Of a stretch of DNA of 64,000 bases, positions 12,240 to 26,179 are shown in pieces. The notes beneath the pieces are model-generated. The model ran no database searches, was not told where the DNA came from, and saw only the letters and a program-made list of their open reading frames with translations. Each line of letters opens with the position of its first letter. The first letter of the stretch is position 1. The stretch comes from Metallyticus violacea (Eukaryota; Arthropoda; Insecta; Mantodea; Metallyticidae): the NCBI GenBank assembly GCA_030762175.1, contig CM060833.1, positions 167,910,501 through 167,974,500 of the forward strand, written 5' to 3'. The position numbers and the translations under genes were made by a program.

Positions 12240-14530
12240 TAACTAAATTTAGCTTAAACTTGATTTCTTAAAATGGTTTTTATTTCTTTTTTCTTTATTT
12301 TTTTATATCATCCAATTGAAGTGAAGATGAAATACATTTCATTTTTAAACTTTAATTCTTTAAATACTGCATACATACAGTGTTTTAAGTAAAGTATTAG
12401 CCTATTTTGTATCTGGCTAGCTTTCTACCTTACCCATTAAATCATTGAATTTATTAGCCATTTCATTGGAAACTTCATGACAGTAACAGTGACATTGATG
12501 GAATGATGTGGATGATGGTGATATAGAAAACACTATTCATAATTGCTCTAAATAAAAAAAATGCTTAGTTTTAATATAAATCAACAAGTAGGCAAAATTG
12601 CTTCAAATTAATGTAAATTTTAGTTGTCATTTTTATGAACAGTACAGCTCATTCATTAAGTTGAGAAGTAAGTAAATAGAAACCCTCAAATAAACTGTGG
12701 CATTCAGTTTACTCAGATCATTTAATGTCTGCTTTCCAATCAGAGGTACATATTCAATTCCCCTACTGGAGCAAGCTGCCTTGATTTTTTCAAAGCATTT
12801 CTTCTTGCTGAGAAAGCAAACAAAACCTCATAGAATATATATACTGATAAATCCTGGGTTCATTTGTGCTACCATTAGCTAATTCCATTCATCTTGCTAA
12901 AATGTTTAAGAGACACTTTACATCAATTTTGCATTAGATTTTGTAAAACCCAGTAGTAGTCTTGAGTTGGTATGATGAACTTTTAATGCATGTAGAATAC
13001 CACGAGTTATCGGGTTCTGAAGTTGATAGTTTTAAAAATACAAGTCTCTGAATATGTGTCTCTTTTTTCTCTTCCTGTGGTACAGTGTATAATGTGTCTT
13101 GGAATGCCTTTCAGTTAAGCTTGAATTAATTTATTGAAAATGTTAAGCAAAATACAAACTACAAGGGGTCTCCACCTATCTGGCTCAAACCATTTAAGAT
13201 GTACTATCTCACAATTAGAGAAATTTTAATTCAATAATGATTGTATACTAACACATTATCTAAATTCTAAATAATTAAATAAAGTACAAAATTTCCACCT
13301 TGATTGCATCAGACTTCAGTCCTTGATTCATCAGCAGTAATTTACTGAAATTCCAGGGAACTAAAATAAAATATTTCAATTACTCTACTTATACCATTAT
13401 TTTATCAGCCAGCTACACTCTCTACAAACTATTAATTCTTTTATTTCTCAAACATCTACTATAATGAAATTTGATATTTATAAAGTGCTAAGAAAAATTT
13501 AAATACACACTACAACGGGGCCTCCACCTATCTTTAGAACATGGATATTAACATGCCCATTTTATTTATCAGTATAATTTCTACTTTTTATAAAGTAAAA
13601 TTTGCAAAATTTTATGAAAGTAAAAAATGATGATAATAATAATAAAAATTATTAATGTATAATTTGGTGGATATTTAAGAAATGTATAATTCATGATTTT
13701 TCTTGATCCTTTCGTAGAATTCTTTGTTACTATTTAATTACCCTTGGTCATCTTGCAATATTTGGTAACTCTTCTCATTAAATATTAGAATTTTTATAGT
13801 ACAACCAAACTAAAAATAATTAAATGATGGAAGTAAACATGAATTTCAGAAAAAATTTGCAATGCTTACTTACCAGTATATAATAAAAATATATTCAATC
13901 TAAAATGCTTAAGAATGAACAGTAACTTAACTCACTGTGGTGAATCTGCGATCAAATCTTTACTTGAGTTCATGATTTGTTTGGCCTACATCCTACCAAG
14001 TATTTTATTTCTTGAATTTCTATTTGGTCATAAACTTGTCTTCCTCCTTGCATATATAATGAAAAACTGTGCATTTTTATCTGTGTAATATGGCATATAA
14101 GGCATACATGCAAGTTAGGCACACAGCAAGCATATAGGTGTTGGATACACGAGTGGCAGTGGTGAAAGTAATGGTTACTTAGGCAGGATTATGAAGAAGG
14201 GGTGTGAAAGACAAGTTGAAATTAACAAATTTAACATTAGCTTATTTATTTTACACATTTCTTACATTTATAATTACATATTTTTTTTAAAAAAAAATCT
14301 TGTTTCAAACCAATGGGATATCATCTGAGCCACTTTCATCACATACTATGGCACAGTCTGCATGTGCAATTTTCCCACTCCATTTCTGGATTGCTTTTAT
14401 AATTTTCTAATACCATGCCCTTGCCAATGACTTATTAATAAATACTGTATCTCTTCTTATGTCTGTTTGACCAGAAGCAGAGAGCTGGGCCCAGATATCT
14501 TTAAAAATGACACTTGCTAGATCACAGTGA
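12240..14530. other. Intergenic DNA with one dispersed duplicated motif
   Basis: AT-rich DNA without recognisable genes. A short motif (GGGTCTCCACCTATC, GGGCCTCCACCTATC) appears near 13163 and 13516 in similar AT-rich surroundings, suggesting two ends or two copies of an unknown old repeat. Confidence 0.35.
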
Positions 14531-14799
14531 ATTGTGCAGTTTTTCACATATGTCGAGGGTGTGAAAAAATGTATACACACTTTCACAGTGGATGTCTATT
14601 TAATATATTTCAAAATTGGACCGAAAAACAACAGTAATGTGTAGTATGATGTTCTGTAAACAGATGCGACTCACATTAGTTATACTAGCATTGCTACATG
14701 ACAAGTAAATCAATACTGAACAAATGAAGCCAAGATCATCGTATAATGTTCTGTAAACACATGTGACTCACATTACATTGTGCTAGCATTGCGAAGTTC

Positions 14800-15790
14800 A
14801 AAGGCAATAGGATGAAGAGGTTTTCCCCTGCCTTCTCTGGATCTAACTCCATTGGACTTCTACCTATGGAGAACTCTTAAGGATGTTGTATACCATAGAA
14901 AACCAGCCACACTGGCAGCACTGTACACTATACTGTAAATCCATACAAATTCTGGCTTATGCAGATGACATAAACATAGTGAGAAGTTCTAGAATGCTGT
15001 TGTGGAGATATACATAGAATTGGAGGAGAAAGCAAAGAAGGTAGAGCTTATAATAAATAAAGAAAAAACAAAAGTTATGGTACAAAACAGAAATACTAAG
15101 AGTAAAAGAGAAAAATCAATAAACACCATCTGGAAATAGTTAACAGCTTTAAATATCTGGGAACGATCATTAATATTAATAATGGTGAAAGTAAAGAAAT
15201 TAATGCTAGAATAGTAGCACCTAACAAGGTCTACTTTTCTCTTCAATACATATTTAAAAACAAAATGATATTCCCAAAGATGGAAATAAGATTATACAAT
15301 ATACTGATTAAACACTTCTAATGTATGCAGCAAGACATGGACAATAACTCAAGCCATAGAGAAAAAGGTACCAATATTTGAAAAGGAGAATATTAAGAAG
15401 AATTTACGAACTAATTAAAGAAGATGGAATCTGGCAAATCAGATACAATAAATAATTATATTACATATATAGAGAGATCAACATAGCACAAGAGATTAAG
15501 CTAAGATGTATAAGATGGGCAGGATGTGTTCAAAGAATAGAGGACAAGTGGATCTCAAAGAAAATGTTACATGGGAACTGTTCAAAACAAGACCAAAAGG
15601 CAGACAAAAAAATCGATGAGGGGATTCAGTCAGAAGAGATGCCCAACAAATTCTTGGGATCTGAGTATGAAGATGGAAAGCAGAAGACAGAGAGGAATGG
15701 AGACAAAGATTGAGGAATGTTAAGGTCCACATGGGGCTGTAAATGCCATGTAGTAGTATAATGTGGGCTGTTACCAATTTTATTATTTAT
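14800..15790 (+). pseudogene. LINE reverse transcriptase C-terminal half, decayed
   Basis: Reading across several frameshifts gives the catalytic block ILAYADDIN (about 14950), then a KQKLWYKTEI-like stretch, then RRILRRIYELIKEDGIWQI and IRYN, then IKLRCIRWAGCVQRIEDKWI. This order is typical of the abundant insect RTE-like LINEs whose C terminus reads ..LRWAGHVxRMxExRxPKK... The + strand has many stops, so this is a fossil. Confidence 0.6.
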
Positions 15791-17523
15791 TATTATACGA
15801 ATAAAATCAGATTAAATTTACTCTGAATGAACATTTTGTGCACTTGTTACAAGCACTTACTGACAGTACTGTGATTGTTTGGTTCTTTTCAAATCTACCT
15901 TTGTCCTTTGTGGGTGCAAAATGTTTTCAGTTCTGTTGAGTTGTACTTTTTTTTTTTTTTTTTTTTGCTAAAAGTTAACTTCACACTTTTTTATGACCTA
16001 AAAATTAAATGTAGTTGACATATATGAATAGAGTTTGAAGGAAGGAAGTAGAAATAAGAATGTTTCATATTTCTTGCTGTACTGTACATTTGTAACATGT
16101 GAGGAGAAAAATGGCTTGATAATTTGTCATTACTTTAATGGCATTTAATATTCTAGCATAGGGAGTAGGATTTCTAGAAACTAGCTCTCAAAAACAATGG
16201 TGTCAATCCACCTGCTGGAGTTTCTGTTGTAGTCATCTCTGTCAGTGTTTTATCCTGTTCAAGATTCATAAATGTATTTACTCTTATTTCAATTAGCAAT
16301 AGCTAACCTTATGCTGGTCTTTGATATATGTTATCTAAAGCTATTCTCATCATATTGTCAAATTGAAGGGAAGCATGTGTTCTAGAGTGTGCTTTAGGTA
16401 ATCAAAATACTTTTGGATAACATTTCATATTACTGAAGATTGAACTCTATTTGTATTTTCCCCACACTTAGCAGCTGCTTCCCAATTTCATTAAACAAAA
16501 ACATAAATGCATTCTGTTTTTGGCAATTTGAGCTTTAAATTCCTTCACTTCCCTTTAGGGGAAATCTGTGCTTTACACAATAGAATACCCCATCTCTTTC
16601 ATCCCTTTTATTCAGATCTGTCAGTCTGCCATCTTTCAGTTTAATTTGTTGGTTTGTTGTTTAGCGTTGTACCTCTCCCGGGATACTTTGTGCCATATTT
16701 TAGGAAATTTGCAAAATTTGCATGCTTAACTACTAACTGAAATATAGAATAATTTTAAAATTTCTATGATCTGTATGTGTGGTGCTGAATCAGTTGAAGT
16801 TCCACTTTAATCTTTCATCTGTTTGGAAAATGAAGCATCCAAGGGCAAACAATTTGTCTTATATATTAACAAAATAAAAGACAATATAATGAAATTACCC
16901 AATTAGCAGGACATTTTCTGCTATCAAAAATGGAAAAACTTGTTTATTCTACAACAGATGCTTAAATAACTGGTGATTATGTCCAAAAATAAGGGAGTGG
17001 TGCAAAAACAGTAATCTCTCTTAAACTTTTCAGCTTACAGTTGAACTTTTTTAAACTTTTAGCTCTAACTGATAACTGATATGACTTTGCCTAAAAACAA
17101 AGCCCTTGTAAAACATTTTATTTTGTGTCTGAGGTGGTTTCAGTGCCAAGTTTGGAGATCCTTAATGTCTACTATGTAGCAGTTTCACTCTCAAAACCAA
17201 AATTAAAATAGCTTAATATTAGTAAACACGTAAATGCACATAGTGGTTAAAATGACATAATCTTTCACAAATGTTAAAAAACAGTGCTAAATACAAATTG
17301 AAATATATATTATTGCAGTAAGCTAAAGGGAAATGCTGGAACTGATTATAGATGTGATATTGTCTTTCAGATTTTTTGAAATTGTGCATTTTTGGATTTT
17401 TTTTATAATAATCTGTAAATGTAATGTCAGTTACCAAGTTTCCAAGCTTAAATGATCATAGGAATTTTTATGGTACATCAATGCTCTTTTGTCTGTAATT
17501 CCATATAAAAAGATGTAAGAGCC
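15790..17523. other. Intergenic DNA, nothing recognised
   Basis: A poly(T) run is at 15949-15966. The remainder is AT-rich with no supported gene, RNA or mobile element. Confidence 0.4.
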
Positions 17524-17535
17524 TAAAGGGTCTCT

Positions 17536-17843
17536 CAGTCGGTCCTGGTGGTGTAGTGGTTACCATACTTGCCTCCTAAACCCAAGATCGCGGGTTCGAA
17601 CCCGGACAGGATCGATGGATATTTTCGGGCGTAAAAATCCTAGTATGGCTTCCTTCGGAAGGGAAGTAAAGCCATGGGTCCCATGTCGTACATTTATGGC
17701 ATGAAAAAGAACCTCAAGCCTGAAAGAGAGGCCTCTGAGCAAAATTAGTTGGCCGTTTCATGCTCTGAGTTGAATGGGATTGCTGATGACCTTAGATATT
17801 AAAGAGCGTCCGTAAATAAATCAATCAAAAAAGAAAAAATAAT
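17536..17843 (+). mobile_element. SINE family A, full-length, 12-bp target duplication
   Basis: Full copy starting in the tRNA-like head (A box near GGTGTAGTGGTTACC, B box GGGTTCGAACCC) and ending in an A-rich tail. It is flanked by exact copies of TAAAGGGTCTCT at 17524-17535 and 17844-17855. The exact duplication and good tRNA part mark it as young; it is the best reference copy for the family here. Confidence 0.9.
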
Positions 17844-17933
17844 TAAAGGGTCTCTGTTTTATAAGCAACGTCCTTAAAAATAAGTAATGTATACATAACT
17901 TCATCATTAGATTTCAATTTTATATTTGCTAGG

Positions 17934-17990
17934 CTTGAAATTGGAAACTGTAGTATTAGAAAATTTGGATTTATTCAAACTTATTACAGG
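17934..17990 (+). other. Possible 57-base orphan exon
   Basis: A T-rich tract and TTTGCTAG precede 17934, and ACAG then GTATGT follows 17990. The 57 bases are open in at least two frames. In phase 1 (the phase of the splice at 6371) they read as a leucine-rich segment ending LFKLIT. It could be an alternative exon of the first gene or chance. No partner exon is visible downstream. Confidence 0.3.
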
Positions 17991-18399
17991 TATGTCGTTC
18001 ATGAAAATAAAGCAAAACTCCTTTATTCTTGAGTGGTTTAGGGGTTATACTGCAGCTGCCAAAATGAGTTTTTTGACAGTTCGATGTGCAGTTTGTGATG
18101 CATTGTTGCCATGTGGTTTATAGCAGACAGTTGTTTTATTGTCCTGAGAGTCTTCTCTCTCGTAACTATGTTTCTTTGAAGGATGTTTTCTCTGTCACTG
18201 TTTACCAGTTAATGTTTAAGACAAGGTTAAAGAATATGCTGGGTATTAAGTCTTAAAACAGCTGCATTTTTTTGGCATGCAGCAGTTATTTTGTTACAGC
18301 AAAAGAATTGCTTCTGGCTATAGCTGACATGCAATTACAGCATCACTGTTTTGAAGAGTACTTTGTTTGGAAGTAGATGATAAAATAGGAAGATTTTTA

Positions 18400-19010
18400 A
18401 CAAATTCACATATCCATGGGCTACAAAAAAAATTAACAATATTCTTAAAGATTTTAATATCAGGTTAGCACCTGTAAACAAGTTTAATGTTAAAATCTCC
18501 TGATAGATATGTTAAGGACAGTATTCCACAAGATAAAAAAAGCAGGTATTTATAAAATAAGTTGTACAGAGTGTGAAAAAATCTACATTGGAAAAACAAA
18601 GAGAAATAGAGGCACATGGTTAAAAGAACATTTCAGAAATATAAAATACAAGCAGTTGGAGAAATCAAGAGTGACATCGCATTTCTGGACAGAAAACCAT
18701 GACATATTGAAAAAAACAAAATTATTAATATCAGTGCAAGGACCTAAGAATTAACAACATGGGAGAAAATCTACATTTACATGTACAAAGACAGTTTAAT
18801 GAATTTCGGCACTTCTGGTGATGAAAACATAAACTTCAAGTTCATCACACCTCCACCAGAGCAGATTACACATCCCTACAGCATAACAATTTATCCTCCA
18901 GTTGACAATGGGGCTGACGATGAGAACAAAGTGTTTGTGGAACCAGTTCTAAGTATTTAAACAAGTGGAGCAAAAGAGTGTTAGTTTGACTCAATCACAT
19001 AATGATCATA
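18400..19010 (+). mobile_element. Penelope-like element, 5'-truncated (P1)
   Basis: A single plus-strand copy. The open frame at 18509-18754 encodes most of a GIY-YIG endonuclease (GIYKISCTECEKIYIGKTKR, then KEHFRNIKY, then SHFWTENHD). A decayed hammerhead-like motif follows at about 18911-18952 (CUGACGA, hairpin, GGAA for GAAA). Compared with a full PLE the reverse transcriptase is missing. Confidence 0.8.
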
Positions 19011-19930
19011 ATATAGGAAAAACAGTGTCTGCTAAAGGAAGTATGAACTAACATTGCTCCATTTTCTTCTTTTTACTTGCATCAAACCATTAGAGCAGTA
19101 TTCTCATACATAGTCTTCTGTACTTCATATTATGTATAGGAAGATTATTTTTTTAGAGACTAGTATGTAGAGATTTTCTTTATGAGAGCATTCTAGTATA
19201 AAAAGATCTTACTCTGCAAGCATAATACTACAGCTTGTATCTCAGAGAAATTAGTTTATGGCATATATTAATGTGTGCAATTGATCCTCAAGTGATGATC
19301 ACATTACAGGAGTATAAAATATATGTAAAGATGATGCCAACATTTCAGATGCATTGCACATCCATTTTCAGCCAAACACATTCAACTGAGAAAGCGAGTC
19401 CTGAACTGCTGGTTGATTACCACTTGTGGACTTTGGCTTGTTGCCTTTAGATGGTTGATCTTGAATAACTTAGAAATAAGCCCAAATGAGACTTAAATCC
19501 AATTTGTTATCACTATTCAATTTTATTTTTCTTTCTCCGATTCCTGTAGTTTGAAAAGTCTTCCTTTCATAGTATTTGCTAGAAGCTGCCAGAACTTTAA
19601 CTTGTTGAACTCTATGGAAAGTCTAGTTTTGATTGCATGATATCACATTGGTTTGTGCTAATCACCTATCATTTAGGATTGGATCTTCAAGCTTAGTTTT
19701 CAAACAGCAATGGTAAATGCCTATATTGTATTTCTGTTAGTGAACTTTGAAATCAGTGTGGGGCTATGTGCACTGTAGGACTTATATGTCAAAGTATAGA
19801 ACGTTTCCACAACTTGGGTACTGGTGACAAATGTACTGAGAGATTTAAAATTGATATTGCTGAATTAAAAAAAAAATTTTTTTTGTTAAGTGATTTACAC
19901 CACAGCCAAAATAACATTTTAATACATACA
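19010..19930. other. Intergenic DNA, nothing recognised
   Basis: AT-rich DNA between two PLE insertions. The two small open frames here show no recognisable domain. Confidence 0.35.
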
Positions 19931-19939
19931 AATGAGTCA

Positions 19940-20125
19940 GTATTAGGTGACACAAAAACTTCACTGACTGGTTAATCCTTCAGAACACGTTTCAAGAGCA
20001 TTCGCTCTCATCCTCAACTGGGTACCAACTGATGAGAGCAAATGCTCTTGAAACATGTTCTGAAGAATTAACCAGTTAGTGAAGTTTTGGTGTCACCTAA
20101 TACTGACTCATTTGTATATTTAACA
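19940..20125. mobile_element. PLE-related fold-back (hammerhead family ACGUGU)
   Basis: Two arms of about 75 bases (starting at the GTGACACAAAAAC and ending at its inverse near 20100) face each other around a short centre at 20015-20030. Each arm contains the hammerhead-like hairpin GAGAGC..GCUCUU followed by GAAA. No coding part remains. Confidence 0.6.
19981..20020 (-). ncRNA. Hammerhead-ribozyme-like motif
   Basis: The minus strand reads CAG, UUGAGGA, U, the hairpin GAGAGC GAAU GCUCUU, GAAA, CGUGU, U, CUG. CAG pairs with CUG as stem I. The first core base is U instead of C, a likely inactivating transition. The opposite arm (20025-20073) has a 3-base deletion in the core. Confidence 0.5.
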
Positions 20126-22857
20126 ACTCCACTGTTCCTAACTTCTTTTATTTTTACATTTTAATAATCGATGTGCTATTAAAAGATATTTAAACTTTTT
20201 TATCACTTTCATCTTTCCTTAGGTTGTTGATGCATGCATATCTTGGACTGTGAAATGATTAACTAGATTTTTTTAATTAAAATAAATATTAAAAATCTGA
20301 TATGCAGCATTTTAAGAAAAATATTAAATTATTTAAAGTGTTAATAAACATTAGAGAAAATGTGGGAATGTGAAGGATAATTTTTTAAATTAAATGAGCA
20401 AGTAGGCTTTGGTAGAACTGAACCACTATGTGCATTATGTATTTTTAAGAAAATTCACAATTAACATATTGTCACTTTATACAGTACAATGTGAATATAA
20501 ACAGAGCTCCACTTATTACTGTTTTGTACATCTGCATTCAAGTTTATCAACTATCAATGTGATTAAAATTTGTATTTTAATATAATTTAAAAGAATATAA
20601 AGGAAAAGATTATGCTAGACTGTATGTGAAGTTGTACAACATTATTAACTAATTAAAATTCATCAATTTATATTTTGAAAATGTTGCTTTAAGCAACAGT
20701 AATGACCTGAAATTAATGGTTGTCCTCAGTTCCTGATTTACATGAAAATAGAACAGGATATCATTCCTCTTCAAAAGTGAACAAATACATTTGTATAAAT
20801 GAATATGCATACAGAAACTTCAATATTATAAACTGTCCGTTCCCAGTTGTCTTATATACAGCCATATCATGCTGCAGGGACTGCAGGTGAAAACTACTGA
20901 TGATGTAAAGGGGCCATTTAAAGAATTTTAACTTAAAATGTGAAAATCACAGAATGACTAGGATTGCCACCATTTAAAATTGTTAGTTATTTTTTCAAAA
21001 TACTATGATATATAGAGGCACAATGAGTTATGCAGTGTGTGGTAGCAATTGTGCAGTACATATAAACATGAATCAGAACCACCACTCTTTAAAGTAGTAT
21101 TTACCAATGGAGTCATTCATTTTCTTGCATTGCACAAAGTTTATATTTTAAAGAAAAAAGGTACTACACTTATAAGCATTGATGTGCTTGCAAAAGTTTA
21201 TTGAATTATTTGTTCCTCACTCTAAGCATAGTGTGAGAAAATTGTGGACTATTGGGGCTGAAATGTCTATGTAAAAAAATTAAAAGAATGTCATATCCAA
21301 AGTGAAGCTGATGATGTTGCAACATTGTAGATAGCCTAGAAATTACCTTAATGAGTTAAATATTTTGAGTAAACAATTTTTTATTAATAATCTCTTCTGA
21401 GTTGAAATGTTTAGAACACACTTTATGTTTTCACTTACATGAGATTTACTTAGCATGTTTCCTTAAACAATTTTCCACATCATCAGCTGTAAATGACTGT
21501 TGGATCATTCATAGAAGTTGGGTAGGTAGGTATCTGGGTTGTTTATTAGTTTAAGGATGAACTAAGTCTAAAACCTAACATGAATGCATGCAACAAAAGT
21601 TGGATGCAACTTTAGGAAGGGTGGCAACCTGAGACAAACTGTGACTTCAGCTATGTTTACCATTGACAAGCCAGGGGATGTTTTTATCCTAAATTGTTAT
21701 TGTTTTCAGTAATGTAATTTTAATATTATACTAACATAAGTTACTACATATCTTTAAAAATAATGAAAAAGTACCTTAAATAGTTAACTATTTTTATACC
21801 ATAGAGATTATTTTTATATGCACAGTTGAGATTTTTTATAATTGTTGTCAGAAAGGTGGAATGCATGAGCAGTACTAATTTCATTTATATTTTACATGAA
21901 TCATATTCATTTTAACTCCTGCAATTGGTTGCAGGCAAACATATCAAGTCAGTATTTAAAATGTATGTATATTTGACTTGTAAAAAAATATATATATTAT
22001 ACATAGTTAACAATTAGAGTTTAATGTGTTAATATTTGAGATTTTAAGTTATTTTTCATAATTCAGATGGAGCATTTAAACAAAAAAAAAAGTGTACATA
22101 TGAATAAATATGCATATATATTCATGTTTTATATTGAGAAATTAAAATTTGTATACCAAATGAAACCCCCCCCCCCCAAATTTTTGTAAGCATGTAGCTT
22201 TTGTTTGTTGTTTTATTTCAGACACTGAGTGTATTTACTGTCACAATGAATAAGGTGCACAAAACCATATGATGCTCGGCAGATTCTTTGGTATTCAGTA
22301 GAGCTTGGCTAAAGGACTTAATAGTGTTTCAAATCATATGTGGTGCAGTAAGTTGACTCCCCTTGCATTGAAATGGTGTGCATAATCCATGACTGGGTTT
22401 TTATACTTACATGTTAGTGCCTCAAAGTAAATGATTTCTTTAGCAGCAAAAATAAAACAATTGCAAAAAATAGAAAGAAGCTATTACTAAAGTTCTTGTT
22501 TTAGAATATTCGTTTAACCTGCTCCATTAAGGATCTAGCAGGCAGTAACATGATCAGTAGTTTTGTCACTTCTTTTTTAAATTATGCAGCTATCTGTGAT
22601 CAGCATTGTTTACATGTGACTTTTAAAAATTGTAGGTTTAATATAGAGTAATTCCTGGAGATATAAGTGAAAGAAATTTACAAAATTCAGAACATTTTCA
22701 GCTTCATTGCAAGATGGTCAAGTATCAATATAACTGTTTTCATTTTAAACAAAATATATTGAAGAAATTAACTAAAATTTTAAAAAATTAAAGTTATGAA
22801 ATACTGCAATTTAAAATGTTATAGCTTTGCTGACAGTGAAGCAGGAATCCATTAATT
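20126..22857. other. Intergenic AT-rich DNA, nothing recognised
   Basis: No coding frame or known repeat is supported. A C12 homopolymer lies at 22166-22178. CpG is nearly absent. Confidence 0.4.
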
Positions 22858-22990
22858 ATCCTAAACTTAGGTATTAATTTTTTTACACTAAATTCCATTT
22901 ACTTACATAAAAGTAAGATGCGTTTTGGGAGAATCTCTCCCATCTTCAGTTGCTTACTGAACTGCCGTTACTTGAAAATGTTACTTGAAC
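22858..22990 (-). mobile_element. PLE terminal fragment with hammerhead-like motif (P2)
   Basis: Matches the outer end of the P2 insertion at 57071: the TTTTTACACTAAA..CCA segment, ACTTACATAAAAGTAAGATG, and the motif at 22914-22952 (CUGAAGA, U, GGGAG hairpin, AAAA for GAAA). Only the terminus is present. Confidence 0.6.
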
Positions 22991-24900
22991 CTGCTTCATC
23001 TGCCTATCATACATATTGATAATTTTTATTCTACATTACAGCCATATGAAATAAAAGTACATTACTTAATTATTAATGTATTATGGGCATTTTTCAGGAG
23101 CATACACAAAATAAAGAATTAAATTACATGCACTACTAGAATATCATGAAAATTAGGAACCAGAAAGTTGAAAATTGTTGTATTATCTTAATTTTATTGT
23201 CTAAATTTTAGAAGTTGGTATATAAAGATTAAAAACAGTATTGCAGTTTTGTGATTGGAAAACAGTAGCAGATATTTTATAAAACATGGCAGTGAAAATT
23301 TTATTTTCATGGTGGAGATAATGCACCTGCCCATGCACTCTCTCCCCCTTCCCTCCTTCCTCTCTCTTTTATTAAGGCATTGTTAATGTTCATTAAGTAA
23401 TTTAATTCTCATGAAAGCTGTGCTCTTTAGATATAGATTTTTCACTTTTTCATATTTTCCCCATCAAAAGTTTCAAAAGACCTTGTTTATTTTAATTATT
23501 TATTTTGCATGGCACAGTATACCTGCCTTACTGATTGCAATGACAGCAAAACAGCATACTATACTGATTGCATATATGATGTAGACAAGAGAGGGTCTTA
23601 CTGTGTCAAATTTCACAAACTTTTGTATTGAAACTTACCCTTTATGCTACAATTACTTCCAAGCCAGCTCTAGTATTTAAAAGGAAAAAGATTTGTGCTC
23701 TTGTACGTGCACATCAGCATATTGATTGAAATGTTACTGTTTATGATCAATTTTTAATTATTGGAAAGCATTACCTATTAAAAACAAATGAACAGTATGA
23801 TATATTTCTTTTAGAAGCATATTTAACAATAATTGTATTTTCTTATTTTATATTTTTGAAGGCACATGATGAATGAGGCACCAAAAGAAAAAGAAAGAAA
23901 AGTTGATGAATCTCTATATATTTCAGTGTATGTTTTAAGACATTTTGTATAAAATATAATTACTATCATTGGTCAAAGAAACGAGAGCTGTCATTGAATT
24001 AAGTGATAAGTACTAGTTTTATAAAATATTTATAATATAATGCAGCATGCCAGGATTCTAAATTTGTTAATGAATTTGCATTCTGTGGAAAATATATTTA
24101 ATCACCTTGCATTTAAAGCAACAAGAAATAAAGTTACATTTTTGTATGCTTGTTTTTTATTACATGTATATGTTTTTTTTTTTTTTTTTTTTTTTATTTG
24201 CTCCTCTATTCATAAACATTTTCAGTTCCTTTAGTTTAACCTGAATCCCATTGAGTACTCATGGTGATTTTAATGAAACTTGCTAATTTATTTTAATTTT
24301 CCTAAGACTTGGGTTCTTTAAAAGCATACTTACCATGGGTCTTTTGATTAATGTATGTAGATCATAGCATATTGCATTGATGTTGGCAAGACTCAAAAAT
24401 TTACACTTGTGATGCCAGTTGAATCCTTAATGTGTTTTGTTACTGTAAGGAAACAATTACCTAAGTGGGTTTAAATGGGGACTCGGTACAAAATGTTTTT
24501 AGTGCTCTTGTTGGATTAATGGTGATCATATGAAAATTTTCATATCAACTTGTCGACTGCCAAGTGGAAAACAGTCAATTTATACAGTAGTTTTATGATG
24601 AACCTGGTACATGCTGCACAGTGCTATGAAGTAAATTAAGAGTGTTTCTGGTATTCAATATTCGTGAAGACTTCTGTAGAAATGTTTCCATCAGGCAATC
24701 TTGAATAAGACAATGAGCATTTATATCCTTTTATATAGGTATGTGCTCAGTTTAATAATTCATCAGGAACAATAATAATAACAATGCTAAAGGCTCAGAT
24801 ATAGGAGTAATGACAATCAAAATCTTATAAGTGTTTCATCAAAATACAAGAAGCATAAAAAATAAAATGAACAGTTGGGAAATGTTGAAAATATAAATCC
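22991..24900. other. Intergenic AT-rich DNA, nothing recognised
   Basis: A T-rich run is at 24172-24195. No gene or repeat of known type could be supported. Confidence 0.35.
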
Positions 24901-25225
24901 ATTGCATATCTAAACATCAGCCTGGAAAACAGGAATGTTCTTATACGCAGAAGTTCTGTTCTTCTTTCGTTCAAGACTTCATGTTCAATGGAAAAATTTT
25001 ACCAACATAACTCTGGCTGGGCTATGGGTAATCCACTCTTTCTATTTCTGGCAAATTATTCATGATTACACAGTAGAAGCATACTACATTATCAAGGCAT
25101 TTTCATTTACCTTTAAAATATGGTTTTGCTATGTAGGTGTAAAATTACTAAATCTGCAGACCAAGCCATTAAGTTCCCTATAGAAATTGAACAGGAAGAA
25201 TATTTGACCATTTTAATTTTGTTTG

Positions 25226-25229
<4 letters not shown>

Positions 25230-25258
<29 letters not shown>
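25230..25258. repeat. (TA)n microsatellite
   Basis: Uninterrupted TA dinucleotide run in intergenic DNA. Confidence 0.9.
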
Positions 25259-25261
<3 letters not shown>

Positions 25262-25559
25262 AATCTGCACAGATAGATAATTACATAACTTGCTTCAGCC
25301 TAAATCGCACCAACATGCCACTATAAGTAGCCTTGCATTAGTAAACGCTCAACTCAACAAGGAAGAATACAAAAGGAATGCTAGTACATCATGAATTCTG
25401 CCTTCAATAATTGATTCAATCACTCGGTAGATAAAGTCTAGACATTTCAAAAGATTTATAGATATTAAATATAACACCACTCCACAATAAAGGACATAAG
25501 TTTTAAAAAATTCACCTACCATCCATGGGCAAACCATTAGTGAAAAATTTTAAAAAAAT

Positions 25560-26090
25560 TGATATATATGTTGACTGCACAAAATAAATTTAATATTGAG
25601 AACCTTTTGAACAGAACCGTGAAGAAACAAACAGGCAGGAAGTATCAGATAGATTGAATTGTGATCAGTTATAATAGGCAGAACAATAAGAAATTTGGAG
25701 ATAGAGATAAAAGAACTCTTAAGAAATGTAAGATATATAAACAGGTAGATAAAGCAGTTGCAGATCATTTTTGGATATAAAATCATAACATCACCAAAGA
25801 AACCAAACTTTGAAAGTTAGCAACAATCCAAGGGAATTAGCATTATAGGAAAAATTTTTCATTTTAAAGAATAAGCATCATGTCATAAATTTTGACATTG
25901 TGCAAGTGGATTTCCTGTTTTGTATATTGGAACTACCAGAGGTCACATCATCACCTGCCAGCATTAGTCGGCCCCCAGTTAAAGGTGAGCATGAAAGCTT
26001 TTGAAACATGTTCTGATAAATTAATCAGTTAGTGAAGTATAATGTCACCTGATACCAACTTCTCTATGTATATGATCAATCAACTTCACT
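25560..26090 (+). mobile_element. Penelope-like element, strongly decayed
   Basis: The + strand retains LEIEIKELLRNVRYI-like, then a DKAVADHFW-like and HNIT-like reading (endonuclease C-terminal half), followed by a worn hammerhead-like tail (GAAACATGTTCTGAT near 26005). It shares GAAACATGTTCTGA with the fold-back at 19940. Confidence 0.5.
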
Positions 26091-26179
26091 GTTTGTAACT
26101 TCTATTAAGTTTACAAGGAATTTTCTTCCTCATCATTACAGGAATATAATATTTTCTTGGAAAAATTTGATGCTGGTGG

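Noticed and set aside
17541..17615. Possible tRNA gene
   Set aside because: A and B boxes are present, but the sequence is the head of a dispersed SINE and no full cloverleaf is apparent.
20025..20073. Motif with CUGAUGA directly followed by a GAGC stem, looking like a canonical hammerhead
   Set aside because: Compared with the facing arm it is explained by a 3-base deletion; stem I does not pair and UU is left unpaired before GAAA.
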